Positions 1-13,052 of a stretch of DNA of 64,000 nt are shown piece by piece. The notes under the pieces are model-generated. The model saw nothing but the letters and a program-made list of their open reading frames with translations, made no database searches and was not told the origin of the DNA. The DNA comes from Candidatus Ecksteinia adelgidicola (lineage in GTDB: Bacteria > Pseudomonadota > Gammaproteobacteria > Enterobacterales > Enterobacteriaceae). How positions within the stretch are numbered: position 1 is the stretch's first letter; each line of letters opens with the position of its first letter. The position numbers and the translations under genes are program-made. The stretch spans positions 916,459 through 980,458 of the forward strand of contig CP045239.1 in NCBI GenBank assembly GCA_020541345.1, in the 5' to 3' direction.

Positions 1-98
1 TACGCACACAATTTTTTATTGTTATGGGTTTAGTCGATGCTATTCCTATGATTGCTGTTGGGTTAGGTTTATATATAATATTTGCTGTCGACAAATAA
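1..98 (+). CDS. atpE: ATP synthase subunit c (3' end only)
   Basis: Only the last 31 codons lie in the window, in frame from base 3 to the TAA at 96-98. They read [20 protein letters not shown] and continue to a hydrophobic end. This is the second transmembrane helix of the c-ring subunit of the F-type ATP synthase, which carries protons across the inner membrane. Its place directly before atpF is the standard atp operon order. The start and the proton-binding region lie left of the window. Confidence 0.93.
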   Translation, partial: RTQFFIVMGLVDAIPMIAVGLGLYIIFAVDK

Positions 99-153
99 AA
101 TATTTATCTATAACAAAAATACATTGATTAACTTTTAAAAGAGATATTTTACT

Positions 154-624
154 GTGAATCTGAATGCAACAATCTTTGGTCAAGCTATCACATTTTTTTT
201 ATTTGTTTGGTTTTGCATGAAGTACGTTTGGCCACCTATTATTGACACTATTAAAAAACGTCAAAAAGAAATTTCTGACTCTCTTGCTTTAGCAGAACGT
301 GCGAAAAAAGATTTAGAAATAGCGAAAATTAATGCAACTAACTGTATAGAATCTGCTCAAAAACAAGCTAAAAAACTTCTTGAGAAAATTAATACATACA
401 ATATAGAAATGATAAATCAAGCAAAAATGATAGCTATAGAAGAGCATAATAGAATCATAAAACAAGCACAAGATAAAATAGAAGATGAGCGTAAACGTGC
501 TAGCGAAATATTACGTCAACAAATTTCACAGTTAGTGATTACTGCTACAGAAAAAGTAATTGAACATTCTATAGATAAAAAGATTAATCGTGAAATCATT
601 GACAAATTAATTTCTAAATTATAA
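154..624 (+). CDS. atpF: ATP synthase subunit b
   Basis: The 156-residue product has the same length as E. coli AtpF. It is the peripheral stator stalk joining the membrane Fo sector to F1. It starts with a single hydrophobic anchor at about residues 5-27 and continues as a long charged helix rich in Lys, Glu and Ala, typical of the dimeric coiled coil. The start is GTG at 154, giving MNLNATIFGQ, which aligns with the E. coli N-terminus; an AAGAG lies 11 bases upstream. It sits between atpE and atpH in the usual operon order, with only 13 bases to atpH. Confidence 0.97.
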   Translation: MNLNATIFGQAITFFLFVWFCMKYVWPPIIDTIKKRQKEISDSLALAERAKKDLEIAKINATNCIESAQKQAKKLLEKINTYNIEMINQAKMIAIEEHNRIIKQAQDKIEDERKRASEILRQQISQLVITATEKVIEHSIDKKINREIIDKLISKL

Positions 625-637
625 AAAAGGAAAGCTA

Positions 638-1171
638 ATGTATAAATTGTTTAGTATAGCTCGTCCTTATTCTAGAGCAGCTTTTATTTTTGCTCTTGAA
701 CATAAAAAAATAAAACATTGGCAATCAATGCTTGAATATTTATCTTTTATTAGTAAAAATAAAAAAATTACTCAATTAATATCTAGAAAAGTTTCACCAA
801 AAATTCTCTTTAAAATATTTTCTTCGATTTGTTATAATACACTTGATCAATATGGTAAAAACTTTGTTTATATTATGGCACAAAATAAACGTTTATGCAT
901 TTTTCCTATAGTACTTCAACAATTTGTTGAATTACGTGCGACTTTAGAATCTAAAATTAACATTAATATAACTTCTTCATTTAGATTAAATAAAATACAA
1001 AAAAATAAAATAATATCTTTAATAGAAGCGCGGATTTTAAAAAAGATTATATTAAAATGTAAAATTGATAAATCTATATTAGGTGGCATTATTATTCACA
1101 TTAACAACATAGTAATTGATGGAAGCATTCGATCTCGCCTTGATCATCTAACAGATATCTTAAAATCTTAA
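638..1171 (+). CDS. atpH: ATP synthase subunit delta
   Basis: The 177-residue product equals E. coli AtpH in length. Delta caps the F1 alpha3beta3 head and holds the b stalk. The N-terminal helical domain (about 1-105) and the C-terminal segment with the [20 protein letters not shown] pattern are recognisable; this Gly-rich, Asp-Gly-Ser stretch is the most conserved part of the family. An AAAGG lies ahead of the ATG. It is followed by atpA after 13 bases, consistent with one transcript. The protein is strongly enriched in Lys and Ile compared with free-living relatives, an effect of AT bias. Confidence 0.96.
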   Translation: MYKLFSIARPYSRAAFIFALEHKKIKHWQSMLEYLSFISKNKKITQLISRKVSPKILFKIFSSICYNTLDQYGKNFVYIMAQNKRLCIFPIVLQQFVELRATLESKININITSSFRLNKIQKNKIISLIEARILKKIILKCKIDKSILGGIIIHINNIVIDGSIRSRLDHLTDILKS

Positions 1172-1184
1172 GGAAAAAAGATAT

Positions 1185-2732
1185 ATGCAACTAAATTCAA
1201 TTGAAATTAGTACACTTATTAAAAAACAAATTGAACAATTAACTAGTCTAAAGCCTGAATCTTATCATGAAGGAACTATTATTTCTGTTAGTGACGGAAT
1301 AATATGTATACATGGATTATCTAATGTAATGCAAGGCGAACTCATTATATTACCAGATACTAAACGTCATGCAATAGCATTGAATTTAGAGCGTGATTCT
1401 GTAAGTGCTGTAGTTATAGGTGAATATACGGATTTAACTGAAGGAATGACAGTAAGATGTACTGGTCGTATTCTAGATGTTCCAGTAGGAAGAGGCTTAC
1501 TTGGTCGTATTGTAAACGCTTTGGGTATTTCGATTGATGGCAAAGGTTTAATTAAAAATGATGGGTTTTCTCCAGTAGAAACTGAAGCTCCTGGTGTTAT
1601 CGATCGACAATCTGTTAGTCAATCACTTCAAACTGGTTATAAATCTATTGATATAATGATTCCTATTGGTCGTGGACAACGAGAATTAATTATTGGTGAT
1701 CGACAAACTGGAAAAACTTCATTAGTTATTGATACAATTATTAATCAACGTAATTCTAATATTAAATCTATTTATGTTGCTATTGGTCAAAAAGCATCTA
1801 ATGTTCTCAACGTAGTCAATACACTAAAAAAATATAATGCATTTAAAAATACCATTATTGTAGTCGCTACTGCATCTGAATCTGCTTCATTGCAATATCT
1901 TGCACCTTATTCTGGTTGTACAATGGGTGAATATTTTCGTAATCGAGGTGAAGATGCATTAATTATATATGATGATTTATCAAAACACGCTGTTGCTTAT
2001 CGTCAAATCTCTTTATTACTTCGCCGTCCACCAGGGCGAGAAGCTTATCCAGGAGATGTATTTTATCTTCATTCTCGTTTATTAGAACGAGCTGCTCGTG
2101 TTAATGTCCAGTATGTTGAAACCTTTACTAAAGGTGCGATCAAAGGTAAAACAGGTTCACTAACTGCTTTACCTATCATTGAAACACAAGCAGGTGACGT
2201 TTCTTCATTTGTTCCCACTAATGTTATTTCGATTACTGATGGTCAAATATTTTTAGAATCTAATTTATTTAATGCAGGGATTCGTCCTGCAATTAATCCA
2301 GGAATTTCTGTATCTAGAGTAGGAAATGCAGCTCAAGATAAAATTATAAGAAAACTTTCTGGAGGTATCCGAGCTTCTTTAGCACAATATCGTGAGTTAG
2401 CAGCATTTTCTCAATTTTCTTCAGATTTAGATCATGCGACTTGCCAACAATTAAATCACGGTCAGAAAGTTACTGAATTACTTAAACAAAAACAATATTC
2501 GCCAATGTCAATTGCACAACAGTTTTTAGTACTATTTGCTGTAGAAAATGGTTATCTCAATGATGTTCCAGTTGATAAAGTAACACTCTTTGAAAATTTA
2601 CTAATTTCTTATTCAAATTATAAATATCCTAAATTTTTAGAACAAATAAACACAATAGGTATATTAAATAATGAAATTGAAGTTACTTTAAAAAATATTC
2701 TTGATACTTTTAAAAAAAATCAATTTTGGTAA
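1185..2732 (+). CDS. atpA: ATP synthase subunit alpha
   Basis: This is the non-catalytic nucleotide-binding subunit of F1, at 515 residues against 513 in E. coli. It has an N-terminal beta barrel (about 25-95), a Walker A motif GDRQTGKT at residues 171-178, the conserved [20 protein letters not shown] stretch near 280-300, and a helical C-terminal domain. It has a good Shine-Dalgarno AAGGA ahead of the ATG. Conservation is much stronger than for subunits b and delta, as expected for the core. It lies in the normal atpH-atpA-atpG order. Confidence 0.99.
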   Translation: MQLNSIEISTLIKKQIEQLTSLKPESYHEGTIISVSDGIICIHGLSNVMQGELIILPDTKRHAIALNLERDSVSAVVIGEYTDLTEGMTVRCTGRILDVPVGRGLLGRIVNALGISIDGKGLIKNDGFSPVETEAPGVIDRQSVSQSLQTGYKSIDIMIPIGRGQRELIIGDRQTGKTSLVIDTIINQRNSNIKSIYVAIGQKASNVLNVVNTLKKYNAFKNTIIVVATASESASLQYLAPYSGCTMGEYFRNRGEDALIIYDDLSKHAVAYRQISLLLRRPPGREAYPGDVFYLHSRLLERAARVNVQYVETFTKGAIKGKTGSLTALPIIETQAGDVSSFVPTNVISITDGQIFLESNLFNAGIRPAINPGISVSRVGNAAQDKIIRKLSGGIRASLAQYRELAAFSQFSSDLDHATCQQLNHGQKVTELLKQKQYSPMSIAQQFLVLFAVENGYLNDVPVDKVTLFENLLISYSNYKYPKFLEQINTIGILNNEIEVTLKNILDTFKKNQFW

Positions 2733-2797
2733 TATAAAAAAGATAAATTAACTTAAAAACAATTAATCCTTTTATTTATGCTAAAAAGAAGAGAAAG

Positions 2798-3661
2798 ATG
2801 CCTAATTCAAAAGAAATACATAGCAAAATTGGAATTGTAAAAAATGCACAGAAAATTACAAAAGCTATGGAAATGATCGCTACTTTCAAAATGAAAAAAT
2901 CAAAAGAACATATGATAGCTGGTCGCCATTATATAAAATTTATAAGTAAAGTTATCAGTAATATTGTATCAAGAAATCAACAATATATGAATCCATATCT
3001 TAAAAAAAGAAATATCTATCATGTCGGATATTTAGTAATATCTACTGACCACGGTCTTTGTGGATGCTTAAATATCAATCTTTTTAAAAAGATACTTATA
3101 GAAATAGAATATTGGTCTCAAAAAAACGTTAAAGTTCATTTAGCTCTTATTGGAGCTAAAGCTGTTTCTTTTTTTTCTTCTATAAATAATCATATTATTG
3201 AACAAATTACTCATATAGGCGATAAACCATCTTTATTAAGTATTAGTAAGTTAATAACAGTTATGCTTAAAGCCTATAATGATCATCGAATAGATAAATT
3301 ATATGTTTCTAGTAATAAATTCATTAGTTCTTTGGTTCAAAAACCATGTATTGTTCAATTATTACCGTTATTAAATATTAATTGTCAAGAATTAAAAAAA
3401 ACACCTTGGGATTATATTTATGAACCTAATTCAAAAATTATATTAGATATTGTGATTCACCGTTATCTTAAATCGAACATATATCAAAATATTGTAGAAA
3501 ATATAGCTAGCGAACAAGCTGCACGCATGGTTGCAATGAAAGCTGCAACTGACAATGGTAGTCATTTAATAAAAGATCTAAAATTAGTATATAATAAAAC
3601 TCGTCAAACTAACATTACTCAAGAAATTACTGAAATTATTACAGGTACCTCTATAGTTTAA
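2798..3661 (+). CDS. atpG: ATP synthase subunit gamma
   Basis: Gamma is the central rotor shaft of F1; the 287 residues match E. coli length. The ends of the protein form the coiled coil: the start IGIVKNAQKITKAMEMIAT and the end EQAARMVAMKAATDNG are hallmark gamma sequences. The middle Rossmann-like domain carries STDHGLCGCLN. The gap from atpA is 65 bases, longer than the other spacers in this operon, and an AAGAGA precedes the ATG. Confidence 0.98.
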   Translation: MPNSKEIHSKIGIVKNAQKITKAMEMIATFKMKKSKEHMIAGRHYIKFISKVISNIVSRNQQYMNPYLKKRNIYHVGYLVISTDHGLCGCLNINLFKKILIEIEYWSQKNVKVHLALIGAKAVSFFSSINNHIIEQITHIGDKPSLLSISKLITVMLKAYNDHRIDKLYVSSNKFISSLVQKPCIVQLLPLLNINCQELKKTPWDYIYEPNSKIILDIVIHRYLKSNIYQNIVENIASEQAARMVAMKAATDNGSHLIKDLKLVYNKTRQTNITQEITEIITGTSIV

Positions 3662-3739
3662 TGAAGTTTTTTTATTGAGTTGTTCAGATCATCAGTAAGA
3701 AATCTGATAAAATAGTGATAATTTTAATTGTAAAAATAA

Positions 3740-5152
<1,413 letters not shown>

Positions 5153-5163
5153 AAGAGTATAAT

Positions 5164-5577
5164 ATGATAACAATTTGTTATTTAAATATAGTAAGCATAA
5201 AAAAAAAAATCTTTTCTGGCTTAGTATATAATATTCAAGTAATAGGAAGTGAAGGCGGATTAGGTATATTTCCTGGGCATACACCTCTTCTCACTACTAT
5301 CAAGCCTAGCGCAATACATATTATTAAAGAAAATAATCAAGAAGAATTAATGTATCTATCAAATAGCATTCTTGAAGTACAACCTAGTGAACTAACGATC
5401 TTAACTGATACTGCAATCCTAAGTTCTAATCTCGATCAAGAAAGAGCAATTAAAGCTAAACGTAAAGCGGAAGAAAACATACGTAGATCTCATAATAACA
5501 TAGAGTATATTCAAGCACGTACTAAACTTGAAAAAGAAATTGCAAAACTACATGTTATTAATCTAATAAAAAAATAA
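5164..5577 (+). CDS. atpC: ATP synthase subunit epsilon
   Basis: Epsilon is the rotor subunit that couples gamma to the c ring and can inhibit ATPase activity. I place the start at the ATG at 5164 ([11 protein letters not shown]), giving 137 residues against 139 in E. coli; AAAAGAG lies six bases upstream. An in-frame ATG at 5143 overlaps the end of atpD and has no good ribosome site. The N-terminal beta sandwich contains [17 protein letters not shown]. The C-terminal two-helix domain (about residues 90-137) is intact, so the regulatory arm is kept. It is the last gene of the operon. Confidence 0.96.
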   Translation: MITICYLNIVSIKKKIFSGLVYNIQVIGSEGGLGIFPGHTPLLTTIKPSAIHIIKENNQEELMYLSNSILEVQPSELTILTDTAILSSNLDQERAIKAKRKAEENIRRSHNNIEYIQARTKLEKEIAKLHVINLIKK

Positions 5578-5618
5578 TGTAATATTTTACAGTATAAGAT
5601 CTATATAAAAATGTTTTT

Positions 5619-5659
5619 AATGTAAAGTAATTATTGCTTATTGTACATTAAAGTTTTTT
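5619..5659 (+). terminator. Candidate intrinsic terminator after atpC
   Basis: The arms AATGTA-A-AGTAA (5619-5630) and TTATT-G-TACATT (5638-5649) pair with one A/G mismatch and one G-U pair around a seven-base loop. They are followed by AAAG and six T residues (5654-5659). The position 40 bases after the last atp gene fits. The stem is AT-rich and such hairpins can arise by chance here, so confidence is modest. Confidence 0.35.
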
Positions 5660-5831
5660 ACATTCATAATAAAATAAATATTTATTAGAAATAATCTTTA
5701 TGAACAAAGAAAAAAATTTATTCTTATGATATAAGATGTTTAATTATTTAACATTAATATAAGAAGATATAGCATTTTCGTTACTAAACATTTTTACTTT
5801 TATTTATAAAAATATAAATATTGGATTTTTT

Positions 5832-7205
5832 ATGTATAATAATAAAAAAAGCATTGTCATTCTTGCTGCAGGAAAAGGAAAACGAATGAATTCTGATCTT
5901 CCAAAGATATTACATCTATTGGGAGGAAAACCAATGGTTCAATATGTTATTGATACTGCAATAAAATTAAACGCAAAAAACATTCATTTTGTATACAATT
6001 TTAATTCTGATCTTTTAAAGAATATTTCTTTTCATAACAAATTAAATTTAATTTTACAAATTAAACAATTAGGTACTGGACATGCAATAAAAAAAGTAGC
6101 ACCATATTTTTCTGATGATGAAGATATATTAATATTATATGGAGATGTTCCATTAATTTCTATTGAAACTTTAACTTTGTTGCTATTAAAAAAACCTCAA
6201 GGAGGGATCAGCCTACTAACAGTAAAATTAAATAATCCAAGTGATTATGGACGAGTTATAAGAAAAAATAACAAAATAGTAAAAATTATTGAACAAAGAG
6301 ATATTAATAAAACACATGTTAAAATAAAAGAAATCAACACTGGAATTTTAGTAGCAAATGGACAAGATTTAAAACGTTGGGTAAATATGATAAATAACAA
6401 CAATGCACAAAGAGAATATTACATTACAGATATTATAGCATTAGCTCATAAAGAAGGAAAAAAAATAAAATCCATACGACCAAGATTTTTAAATGAAATT
6501 AAAGGTGTGAATAATCAATTACAATTAGCACAGTTAGAACGAGAGTTTCAATTAAAACAATCTAAAAAATTACTTCTATCTGGAGTTATGTTGTTAGATC
6601 CTAAACGCTTCGATCTACGTGGAGAATTAATTCATGGCCACGACATATCTATTGATACTAATGTTATTTTAGAAGGTACTATCAAAATTGGTCATCGTGT
6701 AAAAATTGGTACCGGTTGTGTATTAAAAAATTGCACAATTGGTGATGATTGTAACATTCATTCATATAGTATATTAGAAAGTACAATAGTTGATTCTAAT
6801 TGCAGTATTGGCCCTTTTGCTAGAATACGATCTGGAACAACATTAGCTAATAATGTTCATATTGGTAATTTTGTAGAAATAAAAAAAACACAATTTGGAA
6901 AAAATTCTAAAGCAAGTCATTTAAGCTATTTAGGTGATGCAGAAATCGGTGATAATGTTAATATTGGTGCTGGTAGTATTACTTGTAACTATGATGGAGC
7001 TAATAAATATAAAACTATTATTGGAGATGGGGTTTTTGTTGGTTCTGATAGTCAATTAATAGCACCGATTTCTATTGGTAAAAATTCTACAATCGCTGCT
7101 GGAACAACTGTGACTACTGATGTTTTTGAAAACGAATTAGTACTAAGCCGAATAAAACAAAAACACATTCATAATTGGTCACGTCCTATGAAACATAATA
7201 AATAA
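5832..7205 (+). CDS. glmU: Bifunctional GlmU: GlcN-1-P acetyltransferase / GlcNAc-1-P uridyltransferase
   Basis: GlmU makes UDP-GlcNAc, the precursor of peptidoglycan and lipid A, in the cytoplasm. The 457-residue product (456 in E. coli) has the N-terminal nucleotidyltransferase motif LAAGKGKRM with Lys25, and YGDVPL with Asp105 as metal ligand. The C-terminal half is a left-handed beta helix of hexapeptide repeats. The acetyltransferase stretch [17 protein letters not shown] keeps the catalytic His; E. coli has Gly where this has the second Ser. It precedes glmS, so the two enzymes feeding UDP-GlcNAc are kept together, as in enterobacteria. Confidence 0.98.
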   Translation: MYNNKKSIVILAAGKGKRMNSDLPKILHLLGGKPMVQYVIDTAIKLNAKNIHFVYNFNSDLLKNISFHNKLNLILQIKQLGTGHAIKKVAPYFSDDEDILILYGDVPLISIETLTLLLLKKPQGGISLLTVKLNNPSDYGRVIRKNNKIVKIIEQRDINKTHVKIKEINTGILVANGQDLKRWVNMINNNNAQREYYITDIIALAHKEGKKIKSIRPRFLNEIKGVNNQLQLAQLEREFQLKQSKKLLLSGVMLLDPKRFDLRGELIHGHDISIDTNVILEGTIKIGHRVKIGTGCVLKNCTIGDDCNIHSYSILESTIVDSNCSIGPFARIRSGTTLANNVHIGNFVEIKKTQFGKNSKASHLSYLGDAEIGDNVNIGAGSITCNYDGANKYKTIIGDGVFVGSDSQLIAPISIGKNSTIAAGTTVTTDVFENELVLSRIKQKHIHNWSRPMKHNK

Positions 7206-7308
7206 TATATTTTATATTCTGTTTTAGTAACATATATATTAAATTAGAATATTTCAAATATCTAAACTATATAAAACATTTCTTAAACATTCAATAGGAA
7301 TATCCTTA

Positions 7309-9138
7309 ATGTGTGGAATCATAGCTGCAGTAGCACAACGAGATATCAAAAAAATTTTATTAGAAGGATTACGTCGTCTTGAATATCGAGGTTATGATTC
7401 TGCTGGATTAGTTCTTGTCAATATTTCGGGTAAAGCGAAACGTTTTCGCTGTGTTGGAAAAGTAAATGAATTAATTAAATTAATAAAAAAAAACAAACCT
7501 CAAGGTTATTATGGAATAGCTCATACCCGATGGGCAACACATGGTACACCTACAAAAATTAATGCACATCCACATATTTCTGAATATATTTCTGTAGTGC
7601 ATAATGGTATTATTGAAAATTATGAATCTCTTCGTGTATTACTTATTAAACGTGGTTATTATTTTCAATCTGAAACTGATACTGAAGTTATTGCTCATTT
7701 AGTACATTGGGAAAAAAAACAAAATAGTACTCTAGTAGAAAGTATTAAAAAAGTTGTTTCTCAATTAGATGGCACCTATAGTATAGTAATAATGGATTGT
7801 CGTAATCCGACCGAACTCATAGGAGTATGTTCTGGTAGTCCTTTAATTATTGGACTTGGTGTTGGAGAAAATTTTATTGCTTCAGATCAGTTAGCATTAT
7901 TAACAGTTACTAGCCGTTTTATCTTTTTAGAAGAAGGTGATTTAATAAAAATAACTTGTCATACTGTTGATATTTTTAATATAAAAGGAAAATTAATTAA
8001 ACGTCCAGAAATAAAAATATACGAAAAACATGATGCTATAGACAAAGGTTTTTATAAACATTACATGAAGAAAGAAATTTATGAACAACCGATAACTTTA
8101 AAAAATACTTTAGAAGGGCGATTAAACAATAGAAATATTAATTTAAATGAACTTGACGCATATACTGATAAAACATTCTTAAAAGTACAACATATACAAA
8201 TTGTTGCTTGCGGTACTTCTTATCACTCTGGCATGGTAGGACGTTATTGGTTTGAAGCATTATCTGGAATACCTTGTAGTGTTGAGACTGCTTCAGAATT
8301 TCGATATAGACAAATAGCAAAACGTCAAGGTAATATAATTATTACATTGTCACAATCTGGTGAAACTGCTGATACATTAGCTGCACTCCGTTTATCTAAA
8401 AAATTAGGCTATCTATGTTCAGTTACAATATGTAATGTTACTAATTCTTCTTTAGTGAGAGAATCAGATCTATCTTTAATGATTAGAGCGGGTACTGAAA
8501 TTGGTGTAGCGTCTACAAAAACTTTTACTTCTCAACTTGTAGTTCTACTAATGTTTGTTATTCATATTAGTCGTTTGCATGGCATGAAAAAACAGGTAGA
8601 ACATAACATTGTTCGTGCTTTAAAAACTCTTCCAACACATATTAAACAAATTTTATCTATGGATAAAAACATTGAAATTTTATCAAAAAATTTTTATAAT
8701 AAAAATAATGCATTATTTCTTGGTCGTGGTAATCAATATCCTATTGCTATGGAAGGAGCATTAAAGTTAAAAGAAATTTCGTACATTCATGCCGAAGCTT
8801 ATCCAGCTGGTGAGTTAAAACATGGTCCATTAGCTTTGATTGATATTCATATGCCAATTATTATTTTAGCACCAAAAAACTATTTATTAAAAAAATTGAA
8901 ATCAAATATTGAAGAAGTGTATGCACGAGGAGGACAATTATATATATTCGCTGATGAAAATGCTGGTTTTGTTAATAGTGATAGAATAACTATTATTCCA
9001 TTACCACATGTTGAAGAAATTATAACACCTATTCTTTATACTATTCCATTGCAAATATTATCATATTACGTAGGAATAATTAAAGGAACTGATATTGATC
9101 GGCCACGTAATTTAGCAAAATCAGTAACTGTTGAATAA
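7309..9138 (+). CDS. glmS: Glucosamine-6-phosphate synthase (isomerizing)
   Basis: GlmS converts fructose-6-P and glutamine to glucosamine-6-P, the first step towards UDP-GlcNAc. The 609 residues match E. coli exactly in length. The glutaminase domain begins with MCGI, where Cys2 is the nucleophile, and has HTRWATHG and the SETDTEV segment. Two SIS domains follow, with [10 protein letters not shown] and [10 protein letters not shown] binding the sugar phosphate, and the protein ends LAKSVTVE with the catalytic Lys. Spacing from glmU is 103 bases. I see no sign of the glmS ribozyme, which belongs to Gram-positives. Confidence 0.98.
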   Translation: MCGIIAAVAQRDIKKILLEGLRRLEYRGYDSAGLVLVNISGKAKRFRCVGKVNELIKLIKKNKPQGYYGIAHTRWATHGTPTKINAHPHISEYISVVHNGIIENYESLRVLLIKRGYYFQSETDTEVIAHLVHWEKKQNSTLVESIKKVVSQLDGTYSIVIMDCRNPTELIGVCSGSPLIIGLGVGENFIASDQLALLTVTSRFIFLEEGDLIKITCHTVDIFNIKGKLIKRPEIKIYEKHDAIDKGFYKHYMKKEIYEQPITLKNTLEGRLNNRNINLNELDAYTDKTFLKVQHIQIVACGTSYHSGMVGRYWFEALSGIPCSVETASEFRYRQIAKRQGNIIITLSQSGETADTLAALRLSKKLGYLCSVTICNVTNSSLVRESDLSLMIRAGTEIGVASTKTFTSQLVVLLMFVIHISRLHGMKKQVEHNIVRALKTLPTHIKQILSMDKNIEILSKNFYNKNNALFLGRGNQYPIAMEGALKLKEISYIHAEAYPAGELKHGPLALIDIHMPIIILAPKNYLLKKLKSNIEEVYARGGQLYIFADENAGFVNSDRITIIPLPHVEEIITPILYTIPLQILSYYVGIIKGTDIDRPRNLAKSVTVE

Positions 9139-10101
9139 GATAATTAACTTAATTTATCATTAATTTTTATTGTTATATATTTGATTTAAAACTCATTAAT
9201 ATTAAAATTGTCTAATATATATTTTTTATATCTTAATTTCTTGTGCTAGTTACATAAAATTAACCATATAATATTATTATCTGTTATTGTATATTTTTTT
9301 TTAAAAGATAAAAATTAATTTTATACTACATTTACCTTTATGGTTATATTATATTTTATTCAATATGTATAGAATAATATTTTACACACTAGGAATTAAT
9401 AAAAAATAAAAATATATAAACATTAATTAAACAATATTAAAATTATTTATAAATGTAAATACAATATTTGTCATGATTTGAAAAACTTAAAATAAATAGT
9501 AAAAAGTTTATTTAAAATATAAATTTATATTTTTTAAAATAATTATAGTCTGATCTATTAATTTATAATGACGTTTTTATAAAGTTTACATGTATGATAA
9601 ATAGTTTATTGTACTAAGTAAATTATAAAAAATTTTTTAACAAAGTAATTTTAGACAAGTAATACGTCACTTTTTAAAGTATTTACTTGATTATTAACTT
9701 TCTGTATTTCTTACATAAAAATATCAAATTTTTTATGTAATGATGTAAATATATTTGATAATGTAAATATAATAAATAATACTTGTAATCAATTCAACAT
9801 TTAAAATATTTGTATAAGTGAATACATAATGTTATATTTTAATAACACAAAAAATTAGATGATATTTAAATTTTTTATATTTTTATAAACTGTAAGATAG
9901 ATAATATATATTGATTTTAAAAAATAGCAATGATTTAATTTTAATATTTTTAATATTACAATTATACTTATAAAATTATAGTAAAAACGTATTTTGTTGA
10001 TAAATAAAATTGAAAATAAACGATATTTTAACATAATACTTTAATTTTATTATGTTATTATTTTATTAACAATAAAATATATACTTTATATAACTGTATA
10101 A
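9139..10101. other. Gene-free spacer glmS-bamE (963 bp)
   Basis: No open frame of protein-like composition, no tRNA and no recognisable relic were seen. Around 9640-9720 the G+C content is a little higher than in the flanks, but I could not match it to a gene. The right end holds the hairpins after bamE described separately. A weak hairpin lies directly after the glmS stop. Confidence 0.5.
10029..10078 (-). terminator. Two adjacent hairpins after bamE
   Basis: Two perfect inverted repeats lie just beyond the bamE stop. ATTTTATT-AAC-AATAAAAT occupies 10060-10078. TAACATAATA-9 bases-TATTATGTTA occupies 10029-10057. They could end bamE transcription or protect its 3' end. Neither has a strong T run on the - strand, and the sequence is AT-only apart from one C-G pair, so function is uncertain. 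Confidence 0.3.
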
Positions 10102-10431
10102 TTAAGATGATTTTTTGTTAATTTTAATTAATACATCGAAATTGTTAAATGTTAAACTCAATGTTTGTTGACGCACTTTTTTACGATAAAGTTGTTGACG
10201 ACATATATAAAACCATGTTTGTGTACCAAATAAATCTTTTAACATTGGTGTACCTAATATATGTAAAACTTCTTTTTTCGTCATTCCTTTTTTAATTTTT
10301 TTTATATCTGTTGATGTTAAGTAATTACCTTGATCAATATTAGGTTGATATACTATTTGATTTAAAGAAGAACAGCTAGTTGTTAATAATAAAAAAAGTA
10401 TAGTTACAACAATTATTTTTTTATGATACAT
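10102..10431 (-). CDS. bamE: Outer membrane assembly lipoprotein BamE
   Basis: BamE (SmpA) is a small lipoprotein of the BAM complex that folds beta-barrel proteins into the outer membrane. The 109 residues (113 in E. coli) start with a lipoprotein signal: Lys-rich N-terminus, hydrophobic core 6-16, and Cys20 as the lipidation site in TTSC. The conserved QGNYLT, KIKKGMT, LGTP and FGTQTWFY motifs are all present. AAGGA lies ten bases before the ATG. Its retention implies that an outer membrane with porin-like proteins is still built. It stands alone between two long gene-free spacers. Confidence 0.95.
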   Translation of the reverse strand: MYHKKIIVVTILFLLLTTSCSSLNQIVYQPNIDQGNYLTSTDIKKIKKGMTKKEVLHILGTPMLKDLFGTQTWFYICRQQLYRKKVRQQTLSLTFNNFDVLIKINKKSS

Positions 10432-11216
10432 AATAATGCTATCCTTATAGTTATATCATTACTATAAAAAATATTTTTGTAGCAATAAAATTTATTCTTG
10501 TATTTATTTAATATTGTCGTTTAAGTTTATGTTTATTAGTTACAAATTTTTTTAATTAAATTTTTTATAATTAAAAATTTTTAAATAAAAATTTTTAAAT
10601 AAAAATTAAATAAATTATATATTTGTATAATTTATTTAATTTAACAAAATAATAAATGAAAATATATTATTTTACAAAAACATTTAACTTAAAAATAAAA
10701 AATAAATATTATACATTAATAATGTTAGTAATAAAAATTCTTAAAAAATATTGTTTTTTATATTATTTCATTACTTAATTAATATTATTTTTTATGATTT
10801 TAATATGAATATATGATTTAAGTATTCTTAATATTTATTTTTTTTATTTTCTTTTAAAAATTCTTAAATTATATATTTTATCATTTTAATAATATATAAA
10901 CATTATTATAAAAAATAAAATAACATCAACATTATTTTTCTAAAATATTAATGTTATAATAAATACAAATATTAAAAATATATTGTATTACAAAAACTAT
11001 ATAGTAATCATTCATAAAATATTTTTCTATATAAAAAAAATAAAATTATTAATCAATACATTCTATAAAATATTTTATTTTTAAATTAAACTAGTTAACT
11101 AATATATAAAAATTTTAAAAAATATAAAATAAAGATATAAATATTAAAAAATTATTTATAAAATAATAATTTTTTATCTTAAGCATTTAAAATATTATTA
11201 ATGTATTTTAAATATG
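10432..11216. other. Gene-free spacer bamE-accC (785 bp)
   Basis: Almost pure A/T. It contains a short tandem repeat near 10573-10602 (two copies of a 14-base unit of the AAATTTTTAAATAA type). No reading frame, RNA gene or recognisable relic was seen. The bamE promoter should lie at its left end. Confidence 0.5.
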
Positions 11217-12554
11217 TTATAATTTATTTTTTTTTAGATAATAAATATTTATTTTACCATATTGAAATTGTTTATCATTTACAATGTTTTTCTGTAATTT
11301 AATATTGGTTTTTATGCCATCAATAATAATTTCTGATAATGCATTTTTCATTCGAATAATTGCGATTTTACGATTTTCACCATAAGTTATTAATTTCCCA
11401 ATCATAGAGTCATAGTATGATGGTACAGTATAATTAGTATAAATATGAGATTCCCAACGAACTCCAAAACCACCAGGAGTATGAAAACGAGTAATTTTAC
11501 CTGGACTTGGCAAAAAAGTGTTCGGATCTTCAGCATTAATACGACATTCTAATGCATGTCCTCGAATTTGTACTTCATGCTGTTTTATTGATAATGGTAA
11601 ACCAGCAGCAATATAAAATTGTTCTTTAATTAAATCTATACCAGTAATCATTTCAGTTATTGTATGCTCAACTTGAATACGCGTATTCATCTCAATAAAA
11701 TAAAACTGATTGTTTTCATATAAAAATTCAAAAGTACCTGCTCCTCGATAACCTATGTCTATACATACTTTTACACAACATTGACCGATATAATCACGTA
11801 TTTTTGATGTAATACCTAATGCTGGTGCTTCTTCTACTACTTTTTGATAATGACGCTGTATAGAGCAGTCACGTTCTCCTAAATAAATAACATGACCATA
11901 ATTGTCAGCTAATATCTGAATTTCAATATGACGCGGTTTTGTTAAAAATTTTTCCATATAAATGGTATCATTATTAAAAAATAATTTAGCTTCCTTTTTT
12001 GTAATATTAATTGAATGTTCAAGTTCTTGATCATTCAATACAATACACATACCTCGTCCTCCGCCTCCACTAGATGTTTTAATAATTACAGGATATCCAA
12101 TATGTTGAGCTACATTATAATTTTTGTTCATGTCATTTGTTAATGCACCATCTGATCCAGGAATGCAGGGTATACCTATTCTCTTCATGGTACTAATTGC
12201 AGATATTTTATCACCCATTAATCGAATAGATTTAGGTTTTGGTCCAATAAAAACAAATCCAGAGCGTTCGACTTGTTCAGCAAAATCAGCATTTTCAGAT
12301 AAAAAACCATAGCCAGGATGAATTGCTACTGCACCAGTAATTTCAGCTGCAGAAATAATAGCTGGAATATTTAAATAACTTTTCATTGATATAGAAGGAC
12401 CAATGCATACAGTCTCATCTGCTAAAAGTACATGTTTTAAATTACGATCTATTAAAGAATGCACTGCAACAGTTTTAATTCCAAGTTCTTTACAAGCTCT
12501 TAAAATACGGAGTGCAATTTCTCCACGATTTGCAATAACAACTTTGTTAAACAT
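11217..12554 (-). CDS. accC: Acetyl-CoA carboxylase, biotin carboxylase subunit
   Basis: AccC carboxylates the biotin on AccB using ATP and bicarbonate, the first half reaction of malonyl-CoA synthesis. I start at the ATG at 12554 ([13 protein letters not shown]), 445 residues against 449 in E. coli. An upstream in-frame ATG at 12566 overlaps the accB stop, but the E. coli alignment and a GAG nine bases ahead favour 12554. The ATP-grasp glycine loop SSGGGGGRGM, the KVVEEAPA stretch and MNTRIQVEH with the catalytic Arg are intact. It forms an operon with accB, 11 bases upstream. Confidence 0.97.
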   Translation of the reverse strand: MFNKVVIANRGEIALRILRACKELGIKTVAVHSLIDRNLKHVLLADETVCIGPSISMKSYLNIPAIISAAEITGAVAIHPGYGFLSENADFAEQVERSGFVFIGPKPKSIRLMGDKISAISTMKRIGIPCIPGSDGALTNDMNKNYNVAQHIGYPVIIKTSSGGGGRGMCIVLNDQELEHSINITKKEAKLFFNNDTIYMEKFLTKPRHIEIQILADNYGHVIYLGERDCSIQRHYQKVVEEAPALGITSKIRDYIGQCCVKVCIDIGYRGAGTFEFLYENNQFYFIEMNTRIQVEHTITEMITGIDLIKEQFYIAAGLPLSIKQHEVQIRGHALECRINAEDPNTFLPSPGKITRFHTPGGFGVRWESHIYTNYTVPSYYDSMIGKLITYGENRKIAIIRMKNALSEIIIDGIKTNIKLQKNIVNDKQFQYGKINIYYLKKNKL

Positions 12555-12565
12555 GAAATATCTCA

Positions 12566-13015
12566 TTATTCAATAATAACTAACGGTTCATTATATTCAA
12601 CTGGTTGCCCATTTTCTACTAAAATAGCTTTAATAGTACCAGCTTGATCTGTTTCGATTTGATTCATCATTTTCATTGCTTCAATAAAACAAACGACATC
12701 ACCAATCTTTATATTTTTTCCAATTGTTATTAAATCTTTTTCATTTGGACTTAATTTTTTATAAAAAGTACCTACTATAGGAGAACGAATTATGTGTCCA
12801 GTAATAGATTCAGAAGGTAATATATTATTAGTTTTTTTAGAAAAAACTGTTTTTTTTTCTGTTGATAATTCACATTCTTTTTCTATACTTAAATAAGTTG
12901 GAATAGGTTTTATACGACTAATATAAATTGAGTCTTTACCTTCAGATATTTTTAATTCAGAAATATCTGACATTTCCACTAATTTAATTAATTTTTTTAT
13001 TTTATGAATATCCAT
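12566..13015 (-). CDS. accB: Biotin carboxyl carrier protein
   Basis: AccB carries the biotin that shuttles carboxyl groups in acetyl-CoA carboxylase. The product is 149 residues (156 in E. coli). The N-terminal [14 protein letters not shown] segment matches. A low-complexity linker covers about 40-75, and the biotinyl domain carries [10 protein letters not shown] with the modified Lys115. The start is ATG at 13015, since the TTG one codon earlier has no support and GGA lies nine bases upstream. The gene sits between aroQ and accC, as in many gammaproteobacteria although not in E. coli. Confidence 0.97.
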   Translation of the reverse strand: MDIHKIKKLIKLVEMSDISELKISEGKDSIYISRIKPIPTYLSIEKECELSTEKKTVFSKKTNNILPSESITGHIIRSPIVGTFYKKLSPNEKDLITIGKNIKIGDVVCFIEAMKMMNQIETDQAGTIKAILVENGQPVEYNEPLVIIE

Positions 13016-13052
13016 CAATATGATTCCGTACTCTTATGTTTTTATAATAATA

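Noticed and set aside
8138..8320. 60-codon frame on the minus strand within glmS
   Set aside because: It lies wholly inside the strongly conserved glmS frame and has no ribosome site or recognisable product.
12124..12312. 62-codon frame on the plus strand within accC
   Set aside because: It is antisense to conserved accC motifs and not protein-like in any family I know.
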